Part shown: one piece after another, positions 21,143 to 32,397 of the stretch
Layout: each line of letters opens with the position of its first letter
Numbering within the stretch: the stretch's first letter is position 1
DNA from: Iris pallida
Taxonomy: Eukaryota > Streptophyta > Magnoliopsida > Asparagales > Iridaceae
Direction of reading: 5' to 3'
Assembly: GCA_029216955.1 (NCBI GenBank)
Contig: JANAVB010009599.1
Coordinates: 6,128,658 to 6,192,657, forward strand
DNA: 64,000 nt
Notes under the pieces: generated by a model
What the model saw: only the letters and a program-made list of their open reading frames with translations
Told to the model about the DNA's origin: nothing
Database searches by the model: none
Translations under genes and position numbers: made by a program

Positions 21143-22480
21143 GTGCAATCAATAACAGAGTGTTCAACACTTGAGACTTGGCAAAGAAAAATACTACGAT
21201 GCCAAGAATCGAAGTGTTCGACGCTCTGGGCAAACTCAGCGAGGCTCGCAAACTCCTATTTCAAACCTCATGTTGCTACAAATAGAACGAGGGCTCCGAG
21301 AAACGACGACGGATATCAAGAATTTAATGATGGAATACTAAAAGTATTCAATGCGTCCGGAAAGCCTTTGGGAAAAATAAAGAAGAGATATTTGAATGAC
21401 GAAGAGCTAAGGGCTGCTCAGTTGTATGTATTACTCAATTACGACGAGGATGAAGTGGAGAAGCTAGAGGGGTAAGTAACTCAGGATGATGAGTTTACGT
21501 CATCTCAATGTAATAGTATAAGCTAATATTATTGTACTAATCGGCGGTTGCTTCGTTGTTTTCCAGCACATATAATGATGAGTTGAGGCTGGTTAGACCC
21601 TACCTAATAGACGAAGCATTAGAACAAGAAATGAGACGTCATTTTCTTTCTTGGTTGAGCGAATATGTAAGTAGCTCGGTAATTACTGGCCTCTTCTAAT
21701 GCAACTGCGAAATAAATAACTTATTATCGTTTCTTTGATATTCAGGTCGATCGTCTAATTTTACCCGAGATTGAATTAATTAGAACTCTTGCCAAGGGAC
21801 CAATTACTTTTGTTAAAATATGGCCAAGTTACTGTGTCAATCGCTTTCGGTTCAAGTCGACAAATGCTCCGATCAGAGACAGCTTCCTGGATCTTGATTC
21901 TACGAAAAATAGTTGTTTGTGTATCAAGTCTTCGAACTACAAAGACGTCGATCCAGGAAATGATTTCTTTGGCATCTTACGAGAGATTGTGGATTTGTTA
22001 TATAATAATGGCAGAGAACCTGCAAAGATCGTGTTGTTCAAGTGTGAATGGTTCGATCCGATTGAAAATCAAGGTTGGAAAATTGACAAGCATGGTCTTG
22101 TGGATATAAACTACAAGCGTAGATATCAAGGCTACGAACCGTTTGTCCTAGCAACTCAGGCTCAGCTCGTATACTTCACAGCTTATCCGAGACGGGGAGC
22201 AACGAAGTCTGACTGGTGGGCAGTATGCAAGACTAAAGCTAGAGATACTTTTGATGTTGACGAAAAAGCTTACCAGGAGGACGAGCTACCTCTTATAACC
22301 AATATTGTCGATGTGGACTCCACGAAAGTTACGCATTACACGACACATAATGTAGAAGATGTAGAATTATCCGAAGAGGAAGACGAAGCCGACGAAGGCG
22401 AAGATGAAAGTGAAGATGAGGAGGAAGAGGAAGATGAGGTCGAGGAAGACGAACAAGATGATTATTCTGAAGATGATTGA
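21143..22480 (+). pseudogene. CACTA transposase (TNPD-like) C-terminal part, three exons, truncated
   Basis: Three exons join in phase: up to 21471 (donor gtaag), 21567-21666 (acceptor ttccag, donor gtaag) and 21746-22480 (acceptor ttcag, stop TGA). The product runs from 'FNASGKPLGKIKKRYLNDEE' through 'GPITFVKIWPSYCVNRFRFK' and 'SGILREIVDLLY'-like sequence to 'VLFKCEWFDP' and 'YEPFVLATQAQLVYF', matching the DUF4218/DUF4216 C-terminal region of plant CACTA transposases. It ends in a long Asp/Glu-rich tail. The DDE catalytic domain (Transposase_21) that should precede this is absent; upstream is the Tat-like leader. The gene is therefore 5'-truncated and cannot encode an active transposase. The first exon start is unclear and no good ATG is in frame. 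Confidence 0.8.
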
Positions 22481-22686
22481 GAGAGATATACTTATCTGAA
22501 CTTAGATGTTTCTTCTAGAATATATTATCAGGACTTAGATGTTTATTGTAGAATGTATCATTATATGTTGTCTTGGTTATTATCTTGTCTTTGTTGTACT
22601 TTCATATTTCTAGTCTCTATTATTTGTTGTACTTTCAAATTTTTAGTCTCTATTATTTGTTGTATTATTATATGTTGTTATCAGGT

Positions 22687-24659
22687 ATGGCAGGTCATCG
22701 CGGAGCATTCCGAGGGGGACGACGAGGTCATGATCCTTCGGTACTTCCTACAGGTACTGCTAGAGGACGAAGTTTTCCTTCGGTACCTCCTACTGGTACC
22801 GGCTCTGGATCCTCGTCGCCGATTACTCCTCTATATCAGACAGTAGCTGGGCCTGCTGGGACGACGTCACGTGGCATATCTCCTGGGACGAGTAGTTCCA
22901 GGCCTGTTGAGAGTGCTCGCACGTCTAGCGTTCCTGCTGCTGATACAACGATGGAGACGGATGAGCAGATGGGGGAGGCTGTGCCGACGGCCGAGGCGGC
23001 TACGCCGACGGCCGACCAGTATCAAGCAGATGATGCGTGCGCACCTCCGGAGGAGAGGAGGACGGAGATCTGGGCCGACGGTACAAAGTAGGTGTTTTGG
23101 TTTATAATTTTTTTTCTTTCTATTTTTATCATAAATTAACTTTTTTCATGAATGTAATATGTTTGTATAGATATCATCCCCCAGAGGTACGGAGACGTCT
23201 AGGCCACATGCTGAGGCATAATTATGGTGGTGCTTGGATTAACTACTCTGATGCTCCGGACGAGAGGAAGGCCTACTGGTTTACGCGCTTCAAGGTTAAA
23301 ATATATTTGCTTTTAACATGAATTATATAATTTTTGCATACTATATATAACTGATAAATATTTGGTTTGCGCTCTTCTAGGATATGTTTTTCTATCCACC
23401 GTACCGGGCCGAGCTTATTGAGTGGATGTTTTCTGCCGTCGCTGCCAAGCTGATCCGCGACACTATTAATGATCAGAAGGATCGTGATCGTGCCAAAAAG
23501 CCGATCCAAGGTTGGATCACCCCTGATCAGTGGAATGCGATGAAGGCCCGATTCGACGAGCCAAGGTACAAGGAGAAGTCGAAGAAGGCCAAGGCGGCTA
23601 GGCAACATGCCTCGAAGTGGTGCGGTGGGTCGATTCCGATGACGGAACATTTCCGTCGTCTGGTATGTTTTTTTCTTTTAGAAATATTATTTTAATACAA
23701 AATCAATAAATTATTACTAAGATAATATATTTAATTACAGGTAAGGAAGGTCGGTAACGCCGACATGGTGACCGTCTTCCTGGCCACCCATCGGAAGGGC
23801 GAAGACCTTATTGACGATAGGGCCGAGCAGACCTATGTAAGTATTACAATACGTTATCATAATATAATACTTTGTATCAATTTTAATATAACTTAGTAAA
23901 TATGATGCAAATAAATATTCATGTAGTTAGTAATAATAAGTATATTAATTAGAAATTAGAAATTAGAAATTATAGAGTACTATCCATACTTTCTAGGCCG
24001 AGTATCATAGGCTGTGGGAACGGGCGGCTGCTAGAGCACCTGATGTAGGAGAGGCCGGTACTTTCTCGCAGCCCACTCAAGCTCCGTCGGCGGACGAGCT
24101 GTAGATTGTCGCCGCTGGTGGACTCCGTAGGGGTACGTACTACGGTACGGGATTCTATGGCACCCTAGTTGCGAACCAGTCCTCTAGGGCATCTCCTGCT
24201 AGTGTGCATAGTCCATAGCCGTCCCAGGAGTCTGCCCGAGTCCACCAGATGATGGAGTCTCTCCGTGACGACCTGCTACGACGGATCGAGGAGCAGTCTC
24301 AACACCCTACGGACGATCCTGCGCTGCTAGTACGATTGGATGCGCTCGACCGCGACATTATGGACCTCATGGAGATGACTGAGAGGACAGAGCGCACCGT
24401 TGGAGGGTTAGAGCGCACGGTGACGGAGCTGCAGACAGGACAGGTGACCATGGCCGAGAGGCTGAGATTGGCGCAGGATTTGATGGTCCAGAGCAGTGAT
24501 AGAATGTTATCTATCATGGATTCATACCACCAGCGACTTACAGCGTTGGAGCGTGCTGGTCCTCCGGGTGCACCTTCATCGTCGTCGACTCCGCCGCCTC
24601 CACCGCCTTCTTCTTCGACACCGACTCCACCGACGTCACTGCCTGCTCCATCGGTATAG
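22687..24659 (+). pseudogene. CACTA second gene (Transposase_24 / Ptta-En-Spm type), five exons
   Basis: Exons 22687-23087, 23171-23294, 23381-23662, 23741-23836 and 23997-24659 all have GT/AG borders and join in phase. The N-terminus (MAGHRGAFRGGRRGHDP) is Gly/Arg-rich. The middle ('YHPPEVRRRLGHMLRHNYGG', 'DAPDERKAYWFTRFK', 'WITPDQWNAMKARFD', 'CGGSIPMTEHFRRL', 'VFLATHRKGEDLIDDRAEQTY') is the plant En/Spm Transposase_24 domain. The C-terminus is a coiled-coil-like stretch (about 24250-24540) followed by a Pro/Ser-rich tail. Such proteins are TNPA-like partners that bind subterminal repeats. Two in-frame TAG codons (24102 and 24216), each where CAG would fit, break the last exon. Confidence 0.8.
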
Positions 24660-25194
24660 ATTTTACTTGAGGAGTATGAGTTGTTCTTATCCCTTCGTCG
24701 CGGCGGTGCCCCTCCTGCACCAGATCCCTAGTAGTCCTAGTTAGGACTGTTTGTTTGTGTTTGTTTCATTCTTTGTTTGTGACTTGGATATTTGTTGGTT
24801 GTGTAGATTTGGATGTTTGGATCCTATTCTATTTGTTGGTTGTATGTAGACTTTGGTTATTTGGTTGTAGACTTTGTTATTTGGTGTAGACTTGGTTATT
24901 TGGATACTTGTTGTTGTGCGATTGTTGTAGACTTGGTTATAGGGACTGAAACCTGTGTACAGTGAGGGAAAACAGTGTGTGTGTGATTGTGTGTCATTCA
25001 CATGGGTGTGTGTGTGTATATGGCCTGTGTTCAGCAAAATAGGGAACCAAATGTTGTGTTTACTTATCCCAGATTTTGAGGGGACTGTGCAGATTTAGCA
25101 AAACAGGGAACCAAATGTTGTGTTCAGCAAAACAGGGAACCAAATGTTGTGTAAATGAACATTCTGTATTTAATTTTTTTTATTTTTTTGCAGA
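24660..25194. other. CACTA 3' non-coding region with short repeats
   Basis: No gene. Diffuse repeats of 'gtagacttggttatttgg' occur at about 24845-24945 and a (GT)n tract at about 24980-25020. 'cagggaaccaaatgttgtgt' is repeated three times at 25040-25155. Confidence 0.6.
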
Positions 25195-25722
25195 TTTAGC
25201 GAGGTCCACCGACGTAAGTTTGCGTCGGTAAACGTCGGTAAATCTGGAATATTTTCCAGGGTACCGACGTTTACCGACGTCCTTATACGTCAGAAAACGT
25301 CGGTAAACGTCGGTGCACGTCGGTAATCATCCCAGGAATTATCGACTTTTACTGACAATTTAAACGACGGTAAACGTCGGTAAATTCCCAGGATTTTATC
25401 GACGTGTAGCGACTTTGAACACGTCGCTAAACCACCGACGACACGACGGTAATCGTCAGTAAATTTACCGACGCGTAGCGACGTTAAACACATCGCTAAT
25501 CCACCGACGACACAACGGTAGACGTCGGTAATATACCGACGTATATATACGTCGGTAAACGTCGGTACTTGCGACGTTTGGCGACGTTTTGAAGATCAAC
25601 GACTTACATTTCCGCGATAAGCCCAAAACGCCGGTAATTTCGTCGCTAAATATTTTTAGCGACGAAATTTGTCGTTATAGCGACGTCTTTAGGCGTCGCT
25701 AAAACGACTTATTCTGGTAGTG
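25195..25722. mobile_element. CACTA 3' subterminal repeats and terminal inverted repeat
   Basis: More than twenty short motifs of the form 'cgtcggta' or 'acgtcgctaa' in both orientations. The segment ends 'aaaacgacttattctggtagtg' at 25722; read inward the terminus is CACTACCAGAATAAGTCG. Dense subterminal repeats directly inside CACTA termini are characteristic of this superfamily and are the binding sites of TNPA-like proteins. The matching 5' terminus is missing, consistent with truncation near 21143. The possible 3-bp duplication following is TAT. Confidence 0.85.
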
Positions 25723-25932
25723 TATCCTATCGTTCTTAGACTGTGATTGAGTTATATCATATCTTATACTTGCAATTGTCCTCCGTTTGGAGTTGAGATT
25801 TATGACAGGTACATTATATATATTGCGTGAGTTGTTTAGTTAGCGACCTTGAACAGCGTTCTACCGCCGATTCTGCGGCGTAGGCTGGACGTACCCACTT
25901 CTCGTGTCCCTACACTGGGTGCGGGTTGTGAC
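25723..25932 (+). repeat. 3' end of an LTR interrupted by the CACTA element
   Basis: The 210 bp after the CACTA end finish 'ctacactgggtgcgggttgtgaca', an ending similar to gypsy LTRs in this window (GTGACA). No internal region follows recognisably. Low-confidence remnant. Confidence 0.35.
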
Positions 25933-27841
25933 AAAATCTATTTGTGAATAAAGTACTGGAACAAGCCAACAAAGTCAAAATGCAACAAAGATAAATGAAA
26001 TAGTCACGGTGGAGACAAATCCACTTCTAGTAGACTAATTATTGAAAACAAGTAAAAGAAATAATGGAAAGCATGGTGAGCCTCGCTCAAACGAACTCAG
26101 GCGGATCAATCTTCTCGTGATCTGTAACGGATGCTACCGCGTCGGGTCCTAAACCGTAAACCTGTGGATATTCCCCGTCTATACCTGGAGAAAAGATCAG
26201 GTCCTCAGGGGACATAGCAAGATACATAATATACAAGCCTACAATACAATATATATAACATGCATGGAAAGACATGAATGAAAAAAAAAATAACTGTAAG
26301 TACAAAGAAAGACTACAACAAGAAAATAATTCTATAGATGGTGACATGTCATAGAGAACATAATATTAATCATGACTATCAGAAAATCATGTAAGAATGA
26401 TCGTAGTCCGGTGAGGCACTAATAATCCTAAAACAGGTCTCTATCGCAGTTCGGTGAGGCGCTAACGACTGAGTGGTAATAGCCACGCTTAATATAACAC
26501 TCTCCTAAGGAACTAGAAAGTCAAGTCTGTCACGTCAAGTCAAGTAAATGGAATCTTGGTGCACAGGTGAATATAGAATAGAAGTAATCATGAATTGTGA
26601 GAAACAAGCACAACTGACACTCATGCAAATAAAGTAAAGCAAGAGACGCATGGCATATGTGAACGATAAGGAACAAAAGTAAGAAATAATAAATGCATGT
26701 AAATAAATTGTATGTATTTGGCAAGGTATACTTGCCTGTTTCCCACGTTGAGGTCGAGGGTCTGGTCCCAAATCCAAATCCAAGTCTAATTAGCCTATAT
26801 AATATATTAGGTTAATTATGTGGCTAAAATATTATTAGCGTTACCTATTTAATATACAAATTTATTATAAAAGGTAGACAGTTAATTGGTTATGGGCTTA
26901 CAAAGTGTATTAAAATGTTTAATTATAACAGAAAGGAACTAAGACATTAATCGGAGCCACAAAGTAGATACAAAATTATCTAAAGTCGAGGGGAGTAACT
27001 GAAAACTTACCTTTCTAAAAGCTTCAAAGAACTCAACTGCTCTTTGTGTGTATATATTTATATACAAAAATAGGTAAGGACTTATATGCAACTTTACACT
27101 ATTTATTACTAGGAACACATGCAGACAAAGAAGAAAGGGAGTGGTCTGGTTACGTGCTATTGTTTCTAGGTCTCGTTTGGTCCACGGAAAGGAAATAAAT
27201 TTTCTTGTATTTTTCATGCTAATTGAAAAGAAAATTAGAATTTATGTCACATTTTCTTTCCGTTGTTTAGTAAAACAAGGAAACTACCTAAGAAAAAAAA
27301 GTAAAATATAACAATGTTCTAATAATATCCTTACATTTTAAAATAAAAATAATATTAAAAAAATATTAATGATAAAATAAGCAATGACGTCTGGTTACTT
27401 TTGGCATAACTTTTGTAATAAATGTTGGAAGAGGAGGAGGAAAAATCAATCCCATGGATCTTGAGTGGAATCATATTCTCACTAATTTTTTTTCTTGTCA
27501 GAAAATTAATTTTCAAATTTGTGGCTACCAAATAAAAAAAAAACAACTTTTCTTTCTTGTTTCCTTAAATTCGTGAACCATTACTTTTTTTCCTCTTCTC
27601 TCATTTGCTTTCTCAATTCCCACACTACTTACACTATTCCCACGCCAACAACGTGTCAGTGTTAGATGATTCCTGATTAATGAACAGAACCTCCTGGAAG
27701 GGGCTATACTAAAATATGCATCTATACTTTGTTTTCTTTGGAAAAGATAGTGTAAAGAAAAGTATATATAGAAAGTGTGTGAACTTAGGCTTATAGAATT
27801 TCCACCACTGCTCTGATCACTAATCCGAGTATAGTCATAGC
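25933..27841. other. Unclassified repetitive DNA
   Basis: No coding sequence recognised. Order and composition (for example 'gttcggtgaggcgctaacgac' and 'gaactcaggcggatcaatc') recall the reverse strand of long gypsy LTRs such as 29414-32397, but I cannot align them by eye. A segment at about 27170-27535, starting 'ctcgtttggtccacgg' and ending 'gtggctaccaaat', could be another MITE. Confidence 0.35.
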
Positions 27842-28134
27842 CAGGGGCGGCCCTGACCCAGGACAGGCCGGACGACGGCCCCGGACTCCATAACAAAAGA
27901 GGACACTAACATGAAATTATCTATAATAGAACTAATATGTATTATTTGTCTTTAATTAACAAAAAGTATTGTGGTGTAGTGGTTACAATGCTATATTTGT
28001 TTTTAATAGGTCCTTGGTTCAAATGATGACTACAACAAAATTTTGTTTTATTTACATTTTTTTTTTTACATTATGTATGAGGGTCCATTTTGGAAGTTTC
28101 GCCTCTGGCCCCCAATTACTCAGGGCCGGCCCTG
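27842..28134. mobile_element. hAT MITE (293 bp) with tRNA-like core
   Basis: The ends CAGGGGCGGCCCTGA and TCAGGGCCGGCCCTG are inverted repeats with one mismatch and are typical hAT termini. The flanks gtcatagc (27834-27841) and gccatagt (28135-28142) match at 6 of 8 positions, an eroded 8-bp target duplication. Inside, 'tggtgtagtgg' (about 27972) and 'ggttcaaat' (about 28015) resemble tRNA A-box and B-box promoter elements. No transposase is encoded; an autonomous hAT would have to move it. Confidence 0.8.
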
Positions 28135-28439
28135 GCCATAGTTGCTATATGGGTACTAGTAGTGTCCCTCTGCTTTTACGGTGTGATTCGGGCCAAACCG
28201 GACCGGCCCGCAGCCATTCAAACCCGGACCAACCGGGCTTGGTCCGGGCCTAGTCCGGACCGGTTCAACTAACGGGTCGGGCCCGGCCTGGCTCGGTTTA
28301 AATGCAGCAGATCCAGCCCCGCCCAGTTACCCGGTCTGGATAGGGCTGGGCCGGTCGAGGCCGGTTCGTGGGCGGGCTTGGACGGGCTGGGTTCGGGCCG
28401 ATCCGGTTTAAGTTGGTTTTTTCCATTTTTTTTCTTTTG

Positions 28440-28945
28440 TTTGGATTTTTACATTTTATTTTAACTTTTTATATTCTTTTAATTTATTTTATTTTAATCT
28501 TTTTAACTTTCTTTTTTAATTAAATTTTGTTTTATTTTTTTCTCCTCTTTTATCCGGGCATGGGACCGGCAAGACAAGCTTTGCTTGTCATAGACAGAGT
28601 TAAAAAAAATTTATTTTTAAGTTTTTGTGTTTTAAATTTTTAAAGTTTTTAAGTTTTTTTTTCTAAAGTTGTACTAAAGTTATAAGTTAAGTTTTGAAGT
28701 TTTAAAGTTTGTTTTTTTAAGTTTAAAGTTTTAAAGTATTTTTTAAAGTTTAAAGTATTTTTTTGAAAGTTTGAAAGTTTTTAAAGTTTTTAATAAAGTT
28801 TTTAAATTTTTTAAAGTTTTAAAGTTTTAAAGTTTTTAAAGTTTAAAAGTTTTTAAAGTTTTTTTTTTTAAAGTTTAAAGTTTTTAAAGTTTTTTTTTGA
28901 AGTTTGAAAGTTTGAAGTTTGAAAGTTTAAAGTTTTTTTTTTGGA
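28440..28945. repeat. Low-complexity (TTTAAAG)n-like tract
   Basis: T-rich sequence, then about 330 bp of irregular 'ttaaagttt' and 'gaaagttt' units (28610-28940). It lies between the GC-rich left end of the hAT element and the stop of its transposase gene. No coding capacity. Confidence 0.85.
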
Positions 28946-28964
28946 GGGTCAAACCTTAGACTTA

Positions 28965-29413
28965 AGTCATTCTTCTTGCTCCTCCTCCTCGGTTGCAGAA
29001 GCTTCACCCAATCCAAGCGATCCGAGGTGCAGCCCATTGATGTCATAAGCTTCATCCACTTGTTTTGGGTTCTTTTTTCTACTAAAATTCAATCTTGAAC
29101 GTAAACACAAACTTCCAAGATATCCGGCTTCAACCGGCTCCTCTTTAGGTTCAACATCCTTGATCCTGCACTAAAATAAGACTCCGATGCTACCATGGAC
29201 AACGGCACCATTAGTAGATCACGTGCAATTGTATAAAGTATTGAAAATCTTTTGTCGTATTTTTCTACCATTCTAAAATGGTAGAGTGATTTGAAGATTC
29301 CTCTTATTCTTCATAAGAACTTAAATACAAAGACAACTCTTGAGTGGGTTGGGAAGATTGTCTCTGTTTCTTCCTTCTTAATAAACGACTGGCGTGGTCC
29401 ACTATGCCAGAGC
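28965..29413 (-). pseudogene. hAT transposase C-terminal dimerisation domain (fragment)
   Basis: The minus-strand reading contains 'ARDLLMVPLSMVASESYFS', 'AGSRMLNLKRSRLKPDI' and 'CVYVQD', the conserved dimerisation block of hAT transposases (Dimer_Tnp_hAT), then an acidic C-terminus (EASATEEEEQEE) ending near 28965. The upstream part (29291-29413) reads in another frame with 'SSQPTQELSLYLSSYEE', so a frameshift lies near 29250-29290. The piece is cut at 29413 by the LTR element and continues at 38890. Confidence 0.85.
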
Positions 29414-32397
29414 TGTCATGACCCGATCCCAAAATTATTTGGGTCGAACCGGATCATGCCCAGCCTGCACCGTTGTGAGACGGCGGCAGTAAGCTGTTCT
29501 ATATGTAGGTATTCACAACCACATCTATACATTTGTCACAACTTGTATATACGAAAATTTTAAAACTTTTATTCAACAATTGAAAAGTACAACTGGAAAT
29601 GGAAGAACTGAAATAAAAAACTAAATTCAAATTAACAAACTCCAAAATAATAAAACTAGAAAACTGGAAACAACTAGCTAGGCGGTTGGCTCATCGACCT
29701 CGGGTTCTGCGTCCTTCAAGGGGGACTCTGGCGACACCACAGGGTACAATACCGGGTCATAGTAGCTATTGTACAATAGCGCTCAACATCCTCAATGTCA
29801 CCTAAAAATGTTGGTCTCCAGTCAGGAGGGAGCAAGTACGAATATGTATCTCACATTTCAAGTAATAATGGAAAAGTGCAGGCTAAACAGTTGAAACAAT
29901 ATTTTCCAGCAATTTAACAATTTAAAACAATGTGATTTGAATGTGTAATCGTCTATGACCGGCTTGGGTTGTACAATAGCATCCTAGCGACGCGATACGG
30001 CTTATTCCCGTGTGTAAGAGGGGTACGCTCGCACAATCATGCAATATGGGGGTATTGGTCATAAATGTTGCACTATTCCACCAATCTCCACAATCAATAT
30101 CAATCAATATTTGAACACTAGGAGAGGGTTCCGTGTAGCAATGTGGTTTAAACATACAACTTGACAATTACTAAATAAAATGCAAGAAAACATAACCGTA
30201 ACTTGCCTCTGTTAATTGACTGGATCGGGAATGTCGGTACCGAGGAGGAAGTCAAGTACGTCTCCGAGATCCTACAGTTGAGAACCTTGACTTAGAGCCA
30301 TAATGAAACCATTCTTGGTGTGCTAGTTACAATCTCTAGAAGCAGACCCTAGTCAGGTTTTAAGTTATTTAGTTAATCTACCGGAAATGTCTAACGTCGC
30401 AATCTACGTTCGTTATTATTTTAATTAAATAAGTCGGTTACTGATTAATTGGGAAAAATAGCAATTACCGGTTAATTTGGCAAAACTTTGTATTTTAAAT
30501 ATATATATATAAAACTAGGCTTTTTCTTTTAAATGAGAAAACATGTGATTTGCTTAACTTACTAGATTATTAATTATGAGAAAACTTATTAATTTACTTT
30601 ATAAAATAAATATCCATTTTTTATATTCTACGCGTTTAACGGCAAAAATAACATTCCAAAAAAATAAGAAAAAGCTACGCTACACAATACAGGGTCACAG
30701 AGAAATAAAGAAAAACTGGGCTTATGTCCTTTACAAATTATTTACATAAATTAATCCTAAGGCGAGCTTTGAGTGCCGCGAACGGTCTAAACAGTAGGCC
30801 GAGGCCCTGCACCATAAATTCTAAAAGCAGTACCAGTTCTAAAATAACTTATAATTTAAATTAAAAATTAAAGAGTCTCAGACTTGGTCGTGCAATCTCA
30901 TGTTGCGGCTTACGCCTCAACGTACATGTGACCCTGTATCGTTTGCGTTTCGCCGAGGCTCATTCGAGCGATATGGTCGTCGCCTAACTGGTGATACAAA
31001 ATCCATAAAATCCAAAAACTAACAAAATCCAATCTATACATCATTTTGCAAAGCCCGATTTTCTTTGAAAAATAGGTTTTATTCAAATTGCTAGTTTTTA
31101 ATAGGAAAACCCTTTTTAAAATATTTCCTGAAAATTTGGACAGCATTTTCTCTATAATTGGGACAACCCAATCCTGGGAGGATGCCAACCACAACACAAT
31201 TTAATATCGCAAACCAGGGATCACTAACCCAAAATGAATATCCAACCCAAAAATGAACACAGCACAATATATCCAAACATAACAAAATATGCCGCGACGT
31301 AACCGATACTCTACGTATCACCCAAAGCAACAAAATATCAAAATACCGAATCCCGAAACGGGATCGGGACCGCGTCATCACAGACTATCTACGGGAGGGA
31401 CACGGGAATACAAAGTTATACCTCAATTGCTCGGCTAGAGCTCTCAGATGCAAATATTAGAAGAATGAAATCCACGGACAGCGAAAAATAGCTCGAAACA
31501 GCGCACAGAAGGCGCGGACACGAAGTTATACCTCGGGTGCTCTAGACAGCGCCACGATGTGCTGCGAAAACCACGGACAGCGTCGTGGGGTGCGCGAACA
31601 GCAAAGGGAACGCGCGAGAGGCGTTGGCCAGTCGCGGGAAGCGCGAGGGAGGCCGCGGGTCACGGGGAAACGCACGGACAGCGGGAAATCGGTCGAGATC
31701 GACGGGAGGCGGATCCACGGGCGTCGAGGGGGAGCTGGACCGGGGCACGACGGCCATGGGGCCGGAAGCGGAGCTGTCGGGCACGGGTCTGGGCCAACGG
31801 GGCGGATCCACGAGGGACGGCGCGGACAACGAGGAGGGCCGCGAGACAGCAGGATCGGGTCTCCGGGGGAGCGTGCGGACAACGGGTCGGCCGAATCTGG
31901 GCCGCGGGGGTCCAAGGAGGCGGAGTTGCGGGGGTCCTCCGGAAAGGGTTCCGGTCGGTAGGGTCGCACGGGGACCGGACGGTGACGGGCCGCAAGGCAC
32001 GCAGCAGTGCGTCGGTGGTGGCGTCGGCCGCGGACGGACACGAGGCCGAACGGGCGGCCGGGAGGCGGCACAGGGCGCGGGTGAACCATTGCGGCCGGCC
32101 GCGGACAACAGGGCGACGATCGGTCTTGCGGCCGAAGGGACGGGTACGGTCGCACCAGAGGCGGCGCGGCGGTCCGAACGGGAGCTTGGGGGAGAGAAGG
32201 GAGAGAAGAGATGTGAGGGAATAGGTTTAGGGCTTTGTGAGATGGAGATGAGTGAGGGAGGGGAGAGTGGTGCTGGTGATATGGTGAAAGGTGTCGTAGA
32301 GAGGAATTTAGGGAAAAGGGGTGTGAACGTGGGGGAAGAGTGGGGGAGATGGTGAGTAAATTGAGTGAGTTTTTTTAATTAGAGGCAGGGTTTTACA
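29414..32397 (-). repeat. 3' LTR of the non-coding element (2984 bp)
   Basis: Near-identical to 35879-38889. It contains a GC-rich island at about 31530-32200 in which all frames stay open without any recognisable protein, and a short (TA)n at about 30500 that is much longer in the other LTR. Confidence 0.9.

Noticed and set aside
22573..22686. Leu/Tyr-rich N-terminal extension of the CACTA second gene
   Set aside because: It is T-rich intron or spacer sequence of repeated 'ctctattatttgttgta'; the ATG at 22687 starts a typical Gly/Arg-rich N-terminus.
31526..32355. Several ORFs above 180 codons on both strands
   Set aside because: They lie in the GC-rich island of an LTR, where stops are rare by composition; the same false frames recur in the sister LTR at 37933-38835.
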